From an uncultured Lachnospiraceae bacterium (GTDB taxonomy: Bacteria > Bacillota > Clostridia > Lachnospirales > Lachnospiraceae), in NCBI GenBank assembly GCA_910585005.1, contig CAJUCN010000013.1:77915-98171 (forward strand): DNA of 20,257 bases. Direction: 5' to 3'. Positions 7,152-13,675 of the stretch are shown in pieces (within the stretch, counting starts at the first letter, position 1; every line of letters starts with the position of its first letter). The notes under the pieces are model-generated. The model worked only from the letters and a program-made list of their open reading frames with translations, searched no databases and had not been told where the DNA came from. Made by a program: the position numbers and the translations under genes.

Positions 7152-8759
7152 ATGAGAAAGAGTTACAGGTCATGGGCAAGGAAAGTATGTGGGGTATTGC
7201 TGCTTGCAGCAATGCTGGGCATGACGCCAGTGCAATCTGTGCAGGCGGTGACTGCCAATGGAGCAATTGCACGTGGAATTGATGTGTCAAAGCATAACGG
7301 CGCTGTGAATTGGGGACAGGTTGCAGCTTCCGGTATTCAGTTTACCTTCATTAAGGTGGGAAGCACCAATAGTGGAATTGATCCACAGTTTGCAGCCAAT
7401 ATTACCGGTGCACAGGCAGCCGGGCTAAAAACAGGCGTTTATATCTATTCTTATGCCACTACACCAGAGCAGGCTGTCAATGAGGCAAATCTTGTGCTGC
7501 AGTGGATCGCCCCTTATACGGTGAATTATCCGGTTGTCTTTGATATAGAGGATAAATGTCAAAAGGGGCTTTCCAACCAGCAGCTAATCGATATTATCAA
7601 TGCCTTTTGTACAACCATTGATGCAGCCGGATATTACCCCATGGTCTACACCAACAAAAATATGTTTACCCAGAGGATGGATAATACAGGCTGGGACAGG
7701 TGGGTTGCCCAGTATGCGGATTCCTGTGAGACCAGTAATAACGTATGTTTCTGGCAGTATTCCAGTAAGGGAAGTGTTGGAGGTGTTGCAGGAAATGTAG
7801 ACGTGAACTACCAGTATAAGGATTACAGTGGGCTGATCATCCAGGAAGGTTTTTTAAATCACAACGGGAACGTGAGGTTTTACCAGAACTGGCGTATGCA
7901 AAAGGGCTGGGTGGCTTATAATGATACCAGATACTTTCTTGACGGGGCTGGGAATTTGGTTCGCGGCTGGTTTACGGATCCATCAGGCACTTACTATTTG
8001 TCTCCGGCTGACGGAAGCATAGCAAGGGGACAATGCCAGGTGGACGGCGCCGACTATTACTTTACAGGAGACGGAATAAGGACCAGCGGCTGGGTAGTTT
8101 TAAATGATCAAAAGTTCTTTTATGAACCGTCCAATAATGGCATAATGAAGAGAGAATGGCTTAGCGATGAAAAAGGTAACTTTTACTTTTTTGACCGGAA
8201 AGACGGACATATGCTTACTGGCGCGCAGATGATTGACAATGCGGAGTTTTTATTTAATCCGGAAGGAATCCGTCAACATGGTTGGGTGAGCCTTGAAAAC
8301 GGAACTTTTTATTACGATCCTTCCACCGGGGCTAAGGTAAAAGGATTTATGGACGATGCTAAGGGACGCCGTTATTTGTCGCCGGATGATGGGCATATGG
8401 TCACGGGAGCAGTGACAATTGATAAGCAGAATTATTATTTTAATGGGGAAGGCGTCATGACAACAGGAATGGTTGCAAGGGAAGACGGGACATATTATTA
8501 TGATCCGGCAACTGGCGTTATGACTACCGGATGGCTTACAGTGGCGGACCAGACTTACTATGCTGATCCTCAGGGGCATATTGTGACAGGCGTTTATGAA
8601 ATAAACAAACAGCCCTACTATTTCAATGAGACAGGAGCTCTTGTAAGGAACGGGGCAGTGGAAATCGAAGGCGTTGCATACAATACAACACCGGAAGGCG
8701 TGCTCGTACAGGTGGAAGCGGCAATGGCAGGCGGAGAAGCGCCCGAGGCAGCGGAATAA
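7152..8759 (+). CDS. Secreted GH25 muramidase with cell-wall-binding repeats
   Basis: The product has 535 residues. A signal peptide spans residues 1-32 (basic start, LLLAAMLGM core, likely cleavage after SVQA). The GH25 domain runs from about 41 to 228 and begins RGIDVSKHNGAVNW (Asp44); the catalytic pair is Asp131/Glu133 in VVFDIED, and VDVNYQY closes the barrel. From residue 252 to about 517 there are thirteen aromatic/glycine-rich units of about 20 residues related to choline- or wall-binding repeats, then a short Ala/Glu-rich tail. GH25 enzymes hydrolyse the MurNAc-GlcNAc beta-1,4 bond of peptidoglycan. The start is supported by GAGAGGAA just upstream. It lies between eno and secG, an unusual place for a lysozyme. 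I infer a wall-associated autolysin used in growth or daughter-cell separation; a prophage origin is not supported because no holin or phage genes are nearby. Confidence 0.92.
   Translation: MRKSYRSWARKVCGVLLLAAMLGMTPVQSVQAVTANGAIARGIDVSKHNGAVNWGQVAASGIQFTFIKVGSTNSGIDPQFAANITGAQAAGLKTGVYIYSYATTPEQAVNEANLVLQWIAPYTVNYPVVFDIEDKCQKGLSNQQLIDIINAFCTTIDAAGYYPMVYTNKNMFTQRMDNTGWDRWVAQYADSCETSNNVCFWQYSSKGSVGGVAGNVDVNYQYKDYSGLIIQEGFLNHNGNVRFYQNWRMQKGWVAYNDTRYFLDGAGNLVRGWFTDPSGTYYLSPADGSIARGQCQVDGADYYFTGDGIRTSGWVVLNDQKFFYEPSNNGIMKREWLSDEKGNFYFFDRKDGHMLTGAQMIDNAEFLFNPEGIRQHGWVSLENGTFYYDPSTGAKVKGFMDDAKGRRYLSPDDGHMVTGAVTIDKQNYYFNGEGVMTTGMVAREDGTYYYDPATGVMTTGWLTVADQTYYADPQGHIVTGVYEINKQPYYFNETGALVRNGAVEIEGVAYNTTPEGVLVQVEAAMAGGEAPEAAE
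7905..8711 (+). repeat. Thirteen wall-binding repeats in a three-unit super-repeat
   Basis: Units of about 60-69 bases encode G-W-x...YYxxxxxG patterns. Every third unit shares features: units 1, 4 and 7 read GWVxxND or GWVSLEN; units 2, 5 and 8 read YLSPxDGxx or DRKDGHMLT; units 3, 6, 9 and 12 read GxxxIDxxxYYF or similar. The order is four triplets plus one final unit. Confidence 0.7.
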
Positions 8760-8781
8760 TGAGGAATGCCGAAAGAAACAC

Positions 8782-8810
8782 TTGAAATCTGTCTGACGAT
8801 ATGGTATGCT
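8782..8810 (+). promoter_or_regulatory. Extended -10 promoter of secG
   Basis: TTGAAA (8782-8787), a 17-base spacer and TATGCT (8805-8810), with an upstream TG at 8802-8803 making an extended -10. It lies in the gap between the GH25 gene and secG, about 50 bases before the secG start, so secG need not depend on upstream transcription. Confidence 0.65.
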
Positions 8811-8847
8811 AGTATTCGCTTGGCAATTATTTGCTATTGCAGGCATT

Positions 8848-8853
8848 AGGAGG
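8848..8853 (+). promoter_or_regulatory. Ribosome binding site fixing the secG start
   Basis: AGGAGG lies seven bases before the ATG at 8861. It excludes a ten-codon upstream extension from a TTG at 8831, whose codons would include the ribosome site itself. Confidence 0.85.
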
Positions 8854-8860
8854 TGCAGGA

Positions 8861-9100
8861 ATGGTTGTTTTAAAAATAATAATTCAGGTTATATTTATTG
8901 TGATGTGTATCGCGCTTACAGCGTTGGTATTGATGCAGGAAGGCAAGTCGGCAGGATTAGGGGCTATAAGCGGTGCGGCTGAGACTTATTGGGGAAAGAA
9001 CAAGGGACGTTCTATGGAAGGAAAGCTTGTAAAGGTTACCAAGTACTTAGCGGTCGGGTTTATGATAGTTTCCATCATACTAAATCTTAATGTATTTTAG
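8861..9100 (+). CDS. secG: Preprotein translocase subunit SecG
   Basis: The product has 79 residues, typical for SecG. There are two hydrophobic segments (about residues 2-22 and 57-78) separated by a loop with LMQEGKSAGLGAISG and AETYWGKNKG, the signature region of the family. SecG associates with SecYE in the plasma membrane and aids protein export by the Sec pathway. The gene has its own extended -10 promoter and a hairpin terminator directly after the stop. It heads the conserved block secG-rnr-smpB-ssrA. Confidence 0.96.
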   Translation: MVVLKIIIQVIFIVMCIALTALVLMQEGKSAGLGAISGAAETYWGKNKGRSMEGKLVKVTKYLAVGFMIVSIILNLNVF

Positions 9101-9105
9101 GACTT

Positions 9106-9135
9106 AAGGCATTCTTGTAAGAGAATGCCTTTTTT
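9106..9135 (+). terminator. Rho-independent terminator after secG
   Basis: AAGGCATTCT (9106-9115) pairs with AGAATGCCTT (9122-9131), with a short loop and a run of six T at 9130-9135. It starts six bases after the secG stop. Confidence 0.9.
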
Positions 9136-9140
9136 GTCAT

Positions 9141-9166
9141 ATAGGTAAATTAGTGAAATTTCCTAT
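9141..9166 (+). promoter_or_regulatory. Hairpin directly before the rnr ribosome site
   Basis: ATAGG-T-AAATT (9141-9151) can pair with AATTTCCTAT (9157-9166), leaving one bulged T and a five-base loop. The stem ends one base before the AAGGGAGG ribosome site. It could modulate translation initiation or mark an RNA processing site in the secG-rnr transcript; both are inference. Confidence 0.45.
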
Positions 9167-9174
9167 AAGGGAGG
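9167..9174 (+). promoter_or_regulatory. Ribosome binding site fixing the rnr start
   Basis: AAGGGAGG lies eight bases before the ATG at 9183. It argues against the in-frame GTG at 9153, which lies within the upstream hairpin and has no ribosome site. Confidence 0.8.
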
Positions 9175-9182
9175 TTTTGGAC

Positions 9183-11318
9183 ATGCATGAAAAAAGAAAG
9201 AAAATGATATACGATTTGGTTAAGGATGAATGTTATGTTCCCATGAAGGAAAAGGAACTTGCTATTTTCATGCAGGTAAAGCCAGAAGACAGAGGGGAGC
9301 TAAAGGCGATTTTAGACGAATTATTAGCGGAAGGAAAGCTTTCTATCACAAAACGAGGGAAATATGTGGAGGGAAAGGGGTCACCGGATAAACTGGTGGG
9401 AACCTTTATTAGTAATGCAAAGGGTTTTGGCTTTGTGGAAGTGGAGGGACGAGAGCAGGATCTGTTTATACCCGAGGAAGGAGTCCACGGGGCGTTCCAT
9501 AAGGATATAGTCTCGGTAAGGCTGCTTAAAGAATCAAGTGGAAAACGGCAGGAAGCGGAAGTGACGGAAATTCTTTCCCATGGGATAAACAGTTTGGTAG
9601 GCACTTATGACAATGCCGGGAATTTTGGTTTTGTGATCCCTGATAATGACAAAATTACTTCCGATATCTTTGTGCCAAAGGAACGGTCTAAAGGCGCTGT
9701 CAGCGGGCATAAGGTAGTAGTGGAACTGACCGATTATGGAGATCCCAGGCACAGTCCGGAAGGAAGGGTCACGGAGATCTTGGGACATGTGAATGATCCA
9801 GGCGTGGATATTCTTTCCATTGTCAGGGGATTTGGACTGCCGGAGGATTTTTCGGAAAAGGTATTGAATCAGGCAGCGCGGGTTGCCAAAGACGTAAGTG
9901 ATAAAGACCGGGAAGGACGCAAAGATCTTCGGGATGTCCTTATGGTCACAATTGATGGGGAAGACGCCAAAGATCTGGATGATGCGGTTAGTCTTATGAA
10001 AGAAGGAGAGAATTATTTTTTGGGGGTCCATATAGCAGATGTGGCAAATTATGTCCAGGAAAATTCTGCCTTAGACCATGAAGCAAAAGCGCGGGGAACC
10101 AGCGTATATTTGGTGGACCGCGTAATCCCCATGCTGCCCCATGCCCTTTCCAATGGGATATGTTCATTAAATATGGGGCAGGACCGTCTGGCCCTTAGTT
10201 GCCTGATGACGATTGATGCGAAAGGAAACGTGGTTAACTATGAAATTGCAGAGACGGTGATCAATGTGGATCAAAGGATGTCCTATACGGATGTCAACCG
10301 TGTCCTTTTGGATGATGACGAGGCGATTGGTGAATATAGCCGGTTTGTGGGGATGTTCCGGTTAATGAAGGAACTTGCAGATATCGTCCGGCAAAAACGC
10401 CATGAGAGAGGGTCAATTGATTTTGACTTTCCGGAAAGTAAGATAGTATTGGATAAGGACGGTGTTCCCATATCCGTAGAACCTTATGAACGGAATGCGG
10501 CAACCCGTATAATAGAGGATTTTATGCTGCTTGCAAATGAAACGGTGGCGCAGCATTTTTATTGGCAGGAACTTCCCTTTGTATACAGGACACATGATAA
10601 ACCGGATCCGGAAAAGATCATAAAGCTTGCTGCCTTTATTAATAATTTCGGTTATCATATAAAGGTAAAAAGCGGAGAAAATGAAGTCCATCCAAAGGAG
10701 ATCCAAAAGTTATTAGGAAGGATCGAGGGAAGTGATGAGGAAGCGCTGATCAGCCGGTTGACGCTTCGGAGCATGAAGAAGGCGCAGTATACAGTGGATT
10801 GTACCGGGCATTTTGGTCTTGCATGCAGGTATTATTGTCACTTTACGTCCCCTATCAGGCGTTATCCGGATTTGCAGATCCATCGAATTATCAAAGAACA
10901 CCTGCGGGGTAGATTAAAGGAAGAACGGATTGCACATTATATAGGGGTACTGCCAGAGGTGGCAAAGCGCTCTTCTGAAATGGAAAGGCGTGCCGATGAA
11001 GCGGAGAGGGAGACAGATAAGCTAAAGAAGGTCCAGTATATGGAAACGAAAATTGGACAGATTTTTGACGGGGTCATCTCAGGGATTACTGCATGGGGAA
11101 TGTATGTAGAACTGCCAGATACGATAGAGGGGCTGGTGCCTGTGTCAAAAATAGGAGAGGATTACTTTTATTATAAAGAAGAAAGTTTCGAGATGGTTGG
11201 CAGAGACACCGGGAAGGCTTACAGGCTGGGACAGAAGGTAAAAGTCATCGTAGATGGTGTGGACCATATGCAGAAAACGGTTGATTTTGTTTTGGCGCCG
11301 GAAGGAGATGAGAGGTAA
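9183..11318 (+). CDS. rnr: Ribonuclease R (3'-5' exoribonuclease)
   Basis: The product has 711 residues. In order it has an N-terminal helical/winged-helix region (1-70), two cold-shock-type OB domains (about 73-215; GFGFVEVEG, NFGFVIPD), the RNB catalytic domain (about 240-590) and a C-terminal S1 domain (from about 622; FDGVISGITAWGMYVE). The Mg2+-binding cluster is visible as D258, D264, D266 and D267 in DGEDAKDLDDAV, and the domain includes HFTSPIRRYPDL. The enzyme degrades structured RNA 3' to 5' and, with SmpB and tmRNA, removes non-stop mRNA. It is shorter than the E. coli enzyme (813 residues), mainly because the long Lys-rich C-terminal tail is missing, as is usual in Bacillota. The stop overlaps the smpB start by one base. 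Confidence 0.96.
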   Translation: MHEKRKKMIYDLVKDECYVPMKEKELAIFMQVKPEDRGELKAILDELLAEGKLSITKRGKYVEGKGSPDKLVGTFISNAKGFGFVEVEGREQDLFIPEEGVHGAFHKDIVSVRLLKESSGKRQEAEVTEILSHGINSLVGTYDNAGNFGFVIPDNDKITSDIFVPKERSKGAVSGHKVVVELTDYGDPRHSPEGRVTEILGHVNDPGVDILSIVRGFGLPEDFSEKVLNQAARVAKDVSDKDREGRKDLRDVLMVTIDGEDAKDLDDAVSLMKEGENYFLGVHIADVANYVQENSALDHEAKARGTSVYLVDRVIPMLPHALSNGICSLNMGQDRLALSCLMTIDAKGNVVNYEIAETVINVDQRMSYTDVNRVLLDDDEAIGEYSRFVGMFRLMKELADIVRQKRHERGSIDFDFPESKIVLDKDGVPISVEPYERNAATRIIEDFMLLANETVAQHFYWQELPFVYRTHDKPDPEKIIKLAAFINNFGYHIKVKSGENEVHPKEIQKLLGRIEGSDEEALISRLTLRSMKKAQYTVDCTGHFGLACRYYCHFTSPIRRYPDLQIHRIIKEHLRGRLKEERIAHYIGVLPEVAKRSSEMERRADEAERETDKLKKVQYMETKIGQIFDGVISGITAWGMYVELPDTIEGLVPVSKIGEDYFYYKEESFEMVGRDTGKAYRLGQKVKVIVDGVDHMQKTVDFVLAPEGDER

Positions 11319-11785
11319 TGGCAAAGGAAGAAATGAAGCTGGTAGCGAACAATAAAAAGGCGTATCATGATTATTTTATTGAGGAGACCTATGAAGCCGG
11401 AATGGTTCTCCATGGGACAGAGGTGAAATCACTCCGTCTTGGTAAGTGCAGTATTAAGGAGGCTTTTATCAGGATCGAAAACGGAGAAATCTATATTTAT
11501 GGCATGCATGTCAGTCCCTACGAGAAAGGGAATATTTTTAACAAAGATCCGCTTCGGACCAGAAAGCTCCTGCTCCATAAGCAGCAGATCAGAAAGCTTG
11601 CGGGAAGCAGTTCCGAAAAAGGTTATACGGTCGTTCCACTGAAAGTATATTTCAGCAATGGCAGGGCGAAAATAGAAGTAGGGCTTGCAAAGGGGAAGAA
11701 GCTGTACGATAAGCGTCAGGATATTGCCAAAAAGGATCAGAAGCGGGAGGCGGAAAAAGAATTAAAAATGAAGCTGAGGGTATAA
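11318..11785 (+). CDS. smpB: SsrA-binding protein SmpB
   Basis: The product has 155 residues, typical size. SmpB binds tmRNA and delivers it to stalled ribosomes during trans-translation. Visible family features are NNKKAYHDYFI near the N-terminus, GTEVKSLR (34-41), the strand IYIYGMHVSPYEKGN and the basic C-terminal tail starting KGKKLYDKR, which mimics a codon-anticodon helix in the ribosome. The start ATG shares its A with the rnr stop (TAATG), with AAGGAG about eleven bases upstream, indicating translational coupling. The tmRNA gene follows 48 bases after the stop. Confidence 0.98.
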   Translation: MAKEEMKLVANNKKAYHDYFIEETYEAGMVLHGTEVKSLRLGKCSIKEAFIRIENGEIYIYGMHVSPYEKGNIFNKDPLRTRKLLLHKQQIRKLAGSSSEKGYTVVPLKVYFSNGRAKIEVGLAKGKKLYDKRQDIAKKDQKREAEKELKMKLRV

Positions 11786-11793
11786 AGACAGGG

Positions 11794-11822
11794 TTGCATT
11801 TTAACAAAAGTCTTTATATAAT
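11794..11822 (+). promoter_or_regulatory. Near-consensus promoter of the tmRNA gene
   Basis: TTGCAT (11794-11799), a 17-base spacer and a perfect TATAAT (11817-11822). Transcription would start about 7-12 bases downstream, close to the mature tmRNA 5' end at 11834. tmRNA therefore has independent, strong transcription despite following smpB closely. Confidence 0.8.
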
Positions 11823-11833
11823 AGATAAGTCAG

Positions 11834-12179
11834 GGGATAGTAAAGGTTTCGACAGGGGCCTTGCATCTGGAGAAGCTATCCGCAGGCGATGCGTCAAATC
11901 GCAAAAATAAATATAAACGCTGAAGATAATTTAGCATACGCTGCCTAATGGCAGCTGTCTGACCTAGTGCACCTACACATTAGAATTCAGGCATCGACTA
12001 TGTAGGAAACGACACAGGTTAAGCTTTGCGCCTGTGGGCGTATTATGAAGCTACTGAATAAATCGGGGTGTCGGTTTCCTGATTTAGGAGGGAATGAGGG
12101 TTACCCGAAATAATCGACTATGATAGTAGAAGGACAGGGAATGGGTCTTTGGACGCGGGTTCGACTCCCGCCTATTCCA
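11834..12179 (+). ncRNA. ssrA: Transfer-messenger RNA (tmRNA)
   Basis: The RNA is 346 nucleotides. The ends fold into a tRNA-like domain: acceptor strand GGGATAG (11834-11840) pairs fully with CTATTCC (12172-12178), followed by discriminator A at 12179. The third pair is G-U, the identity mark for alanyl-tRNA synthetase. The T arm is GCGGG-TTCGACT-CCCGC (12155-12171). The conserved 5' segment AAGGTTTCGACAGGGG is present. No CCA is encoded (TCG follows), so it must be added after transcription. tmRNA rescues stalled ribosomes and tags nascent proteins for proteolysis. It sits behind smpB, with its own promoter and a terminator. Confidence 0.97.
11901..11948 (+). other. Proteolysis tag reading frame of tmRNA
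   Basis: The frame opens at a GCA resume codon and reads AKININAEDNLAYAA then TAA: 15 encoded residues, ending in the hydrophobic Ala-rich degron seen in tmRNA tags (here AYAA). The charged Ala of tmRNA itself would precede it. The resume codon is inferred from frame and from similarity to the usual GCA. Confidence 0.85.
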
Positions 12180-12185
12180 TCGAAG

Positions 12186-12225
12186 GCGCGCTTATACCGG
12201 GCAAAGGCTTGGAAGCGTGCTTTTT
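12186..12225 (+). terminator. Rho-independent terminator after ssrA
   Basis: GCGCGCTT (12186-12193) pairs with AAGCGTGC (12213-12220) with one G-U pair. The loop is about 19 bases and may pair internally. A run of five T follows at 12221-12225. Confidence 0.75.
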
Positions 12226-12255
12226 GGTATTTACATTTGATAGGAGATTTGCGTT

Positions 12256-12816
12256 ATGGCGGAACAAAAAGAGTATTGTGTTGACGGCTACCATTTTATG
12301 AGCGTTGAGGATGCAAGAGAGGCACAGGTTGAAACTGTAAAGGCGGAGTATTTTGGCTCAAAGCTCCAGGGCAAAAATGCGGAAAGTATGCTTGCCGTTT
12401 ATGACAAGGTGCTGGATGAAAAGATGTTTGAAACACCGATTGGCTGGGAATATTTGAAAAAGCTGCAAAGAGAGCTTCGCCGCAATGGAGTTTCGGAAGG
12501 ACAGATCCGCCCTATTCCATTGTATGTTACCTTTTGCCATAAGGACAGCCGGGTAAACACAGAGCCTGCCAGAGACAGGATCCGGCAGTCCACGAAGGTA
12601 AGCCCGGATAGGAGGAAACTTCAGACTTCTGTGATCGTAAATATTTTGCTGGGTATTCTGGTGGCTGCTATGTTCTGGATTACTTTAAACAGTAATAATC
12701 CTAATATCTTAAATTATAAACGTAAAATTACAAATGAGTATGCTTCCTGGGAACAGGATTTGACAGAAAGGGAGAATGCAATCCGGGAGAAGGAAAGTTC
12801 GCTTGGCATGGAATAA
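12256..12816 (+). CDS. Hypothetical single-pass membrane protein
   Basis: The product has 186 residues and I do not recognise the family. The start ATG follows TAGGAG at nine bases. There is no signal peptide. The first 120 residues are soluble and charged (helical, Lys/Glu-rich, with PIGWEYLKKLQRELRR), so probably cytoplasmic. One membrane helix spans about 125-144 (VIVNILLGILVAAMFWITL). The last 35 residues are charged and likely helical or coiled-coil (KITNEYASWEQDLTEREN). With a basic stretch before the helix (SPDRRKLQ), the positive-inside rule suggests the N-domain is inside and the short C-terminal helix outside. It follows the ssrA terminator and precedes the response regulator gene by 88 bases without a clear terminator, so a link to that locus is possible but unproven. 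Confidence 0.75.
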   Translation: MAEQKEYCVDGYHFMSVEDAREAQVETVKAEYFGSKLQGKNAESMLAVYDKVLDEKMFETPIGWEYLKKLQRELRRNGVSEGQIRPIPLYVTFCHKDSRVNTEPARDRIRQSTKVSPDRRKLQTSVIVNILLGILVAAMFWITLNSNNPNILNYKRKITNEYASWEQDLTERENAIREKESSLGME

Positions 12817-12845
12817 TTCACATTTTCGCCATAAATTTATATTAC
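12817..12845 (+). promoter_or_regulatory. Possible promoter of the response regulator gene
   Basis: TTCACA (12817-12822, five of six to TTGACA), a 17-base spacer and TATTAC (12840-12845, four of six). It lies just after the stop of the upstream gene and about 60 bases before the regulator start. Confidence 0.4.
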
Positions 12846-12890
12846 AGTATTTGGGGAGCATTATTTTTGAAATAGTGTATTGAAAATGGC

Positions 12891-12896
12891 TGGAGG
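12891..12896 (+). promoter_or_regulatory. Ribosome binding site fixing the response regulator start
   Basis: TGGAGG lies eight bases before the ATG at 12905. The alternative in-frame GTG at 12896 overlaps this site and is rejected. Confidence 0.75.
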
Positions 12897-12904
12897 TGTG
12901 TTTG

Positions 12905-13579
12905 ATGGAACGACTAAAGATTCTTGTAGTGGATGATGAAGCGAGGATGCGAAAGCTGGTCCGGGATTTCCTTGTAAGGAACGGTTATGAGGTAGTTGAG
13001 GCGGAGGATGGAAGCCAGGCACTGGATATTTTCTTTGAACAGAAAGATATTGCCCTTGTTATACTAGATGTGATGATGCCTAAGATGGATGGGTTTACAG
13101 TCTGTAAGGAAATCCGGGAATATTCCCAGGTTCCGGTGATCATGCTTACAGCCAAAGGAGAGGAACGTGATGAACTTCAGGGGTTTCAGCTTGGAGTGGA
13201 TGAATATATTTCCAAGCCGTTCAGCCCTAAAATTTTAGTGGCACGGGTGGAAGCGATTCTGCGTAGGGTAAGGCATCTTGACACAGAGGATAATCTGGAA
13301 GCAGGCGGCATTGTAATTGATAAGACAGCCCATAGCGTAACGATTGACGGAATATCCATAGAGTTGAGCTATAAAGAATTTGAACTGCTGAGTTATTTTC
13401 TTGAGAATAAGGGAATTGCGCTTTCGCGGGAAAAAATACTCAATAATGTTTGGGACTATGACTATTTTGGCGATGCCAGGACGATAGATACTCATGTGAA
13501 GAAGCTTCGCAGTAAGATGGGCCCCAAGGGAGACCTGATAAAGACTATTTGGGGAATGGGATATAAGTTCGAGTGTTAA
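12905..13579 (+). CDS. OmpR/PhoB-family response regulator
   Basis: The product has 224 residues. The receiver domain (1-120) has the acidic pair D10-D11, the phosphoacceptor D55 (VILDVMMPKMDG), T82 and K104 (ISKPF). A winged-helix DNA-binding domain (about 130-222) contains LSYKEFELLSYFLEN, a recognition-helix region RTIDTHVKKLRSKM and the closing IWGMGYKFE. Family members bind DNA as dimers when phosphorylated. The likely partner is the histidine kinase at 15602, separated from it by the EAL gene. No terminator is visible between them, though a promoter precedes the EAL gene. The target genes are unknown; the downstream operon itself is an obvious candidate. Confidence 0.95.
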   Translation: MERLKILVVDDEARMRKLVRDFLVRNGYEVVEAEDGSQALDIFFEQKDIALVILDVMMPKMDGFTVCKEIREYSQVPVIMLTAKGEERDELQGFQLGVDEYISKPFSPKILVARVEAILRRVRHLDTEDNLEAGGIVIDKTAHSVTIDGISIELSYKEFELLSYFLENKGIALSREKILNNVWDYDYFGDARTIDTHVKKLRSKMGPKGDLIKTIWGMGYKFEC

Positions 13580-13600
13580 CAATGTTCAGTGCAATATAAT

Positions 13601-13629
13601 TTGTCAAAATGAGAATGTAATGATAAAAT
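13601..13629 (+). promoter_or_regulatory. Extended -10 promoter of the EAL/kinase operon
   Basis: TTGTCA (13601-13606), a 17-base spacer and TAAAAT (13624-13629), with TG at 13621-13622 forming an extended -10. It is about 47 bases before the ATG at 13676. The four downstream genes can thus be transcribed separately from the response regulator. Confidence 0.6.
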
Positions 13630-13675
13630 AGGAGAAAAGGAAACGATCATTGAGATAAAAGGAGTTTCGCATATA

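Noticed and set aside
7152..8759. GH25 gene as a prophage endolysin
   Set aside because: It has a Sec signal peptide and wall-binding repeats, and no holin, tail or other phage gene is adjacent.
12155..12179. 3' end of ssrA as an integration site (attB/attL)
   Set aside because: tmRNA genes are known integration targets, but there is no integrase, no second copy of the 3' end and no phage-like gene nearby in the window.
13601..13608. TTGTCAAA as a Spo0A binding box
   Set aside because: It differs from the TGTCGAA core at one position and such near-matches are common in A/T-rich gaps; it is better explained as a -35 element.
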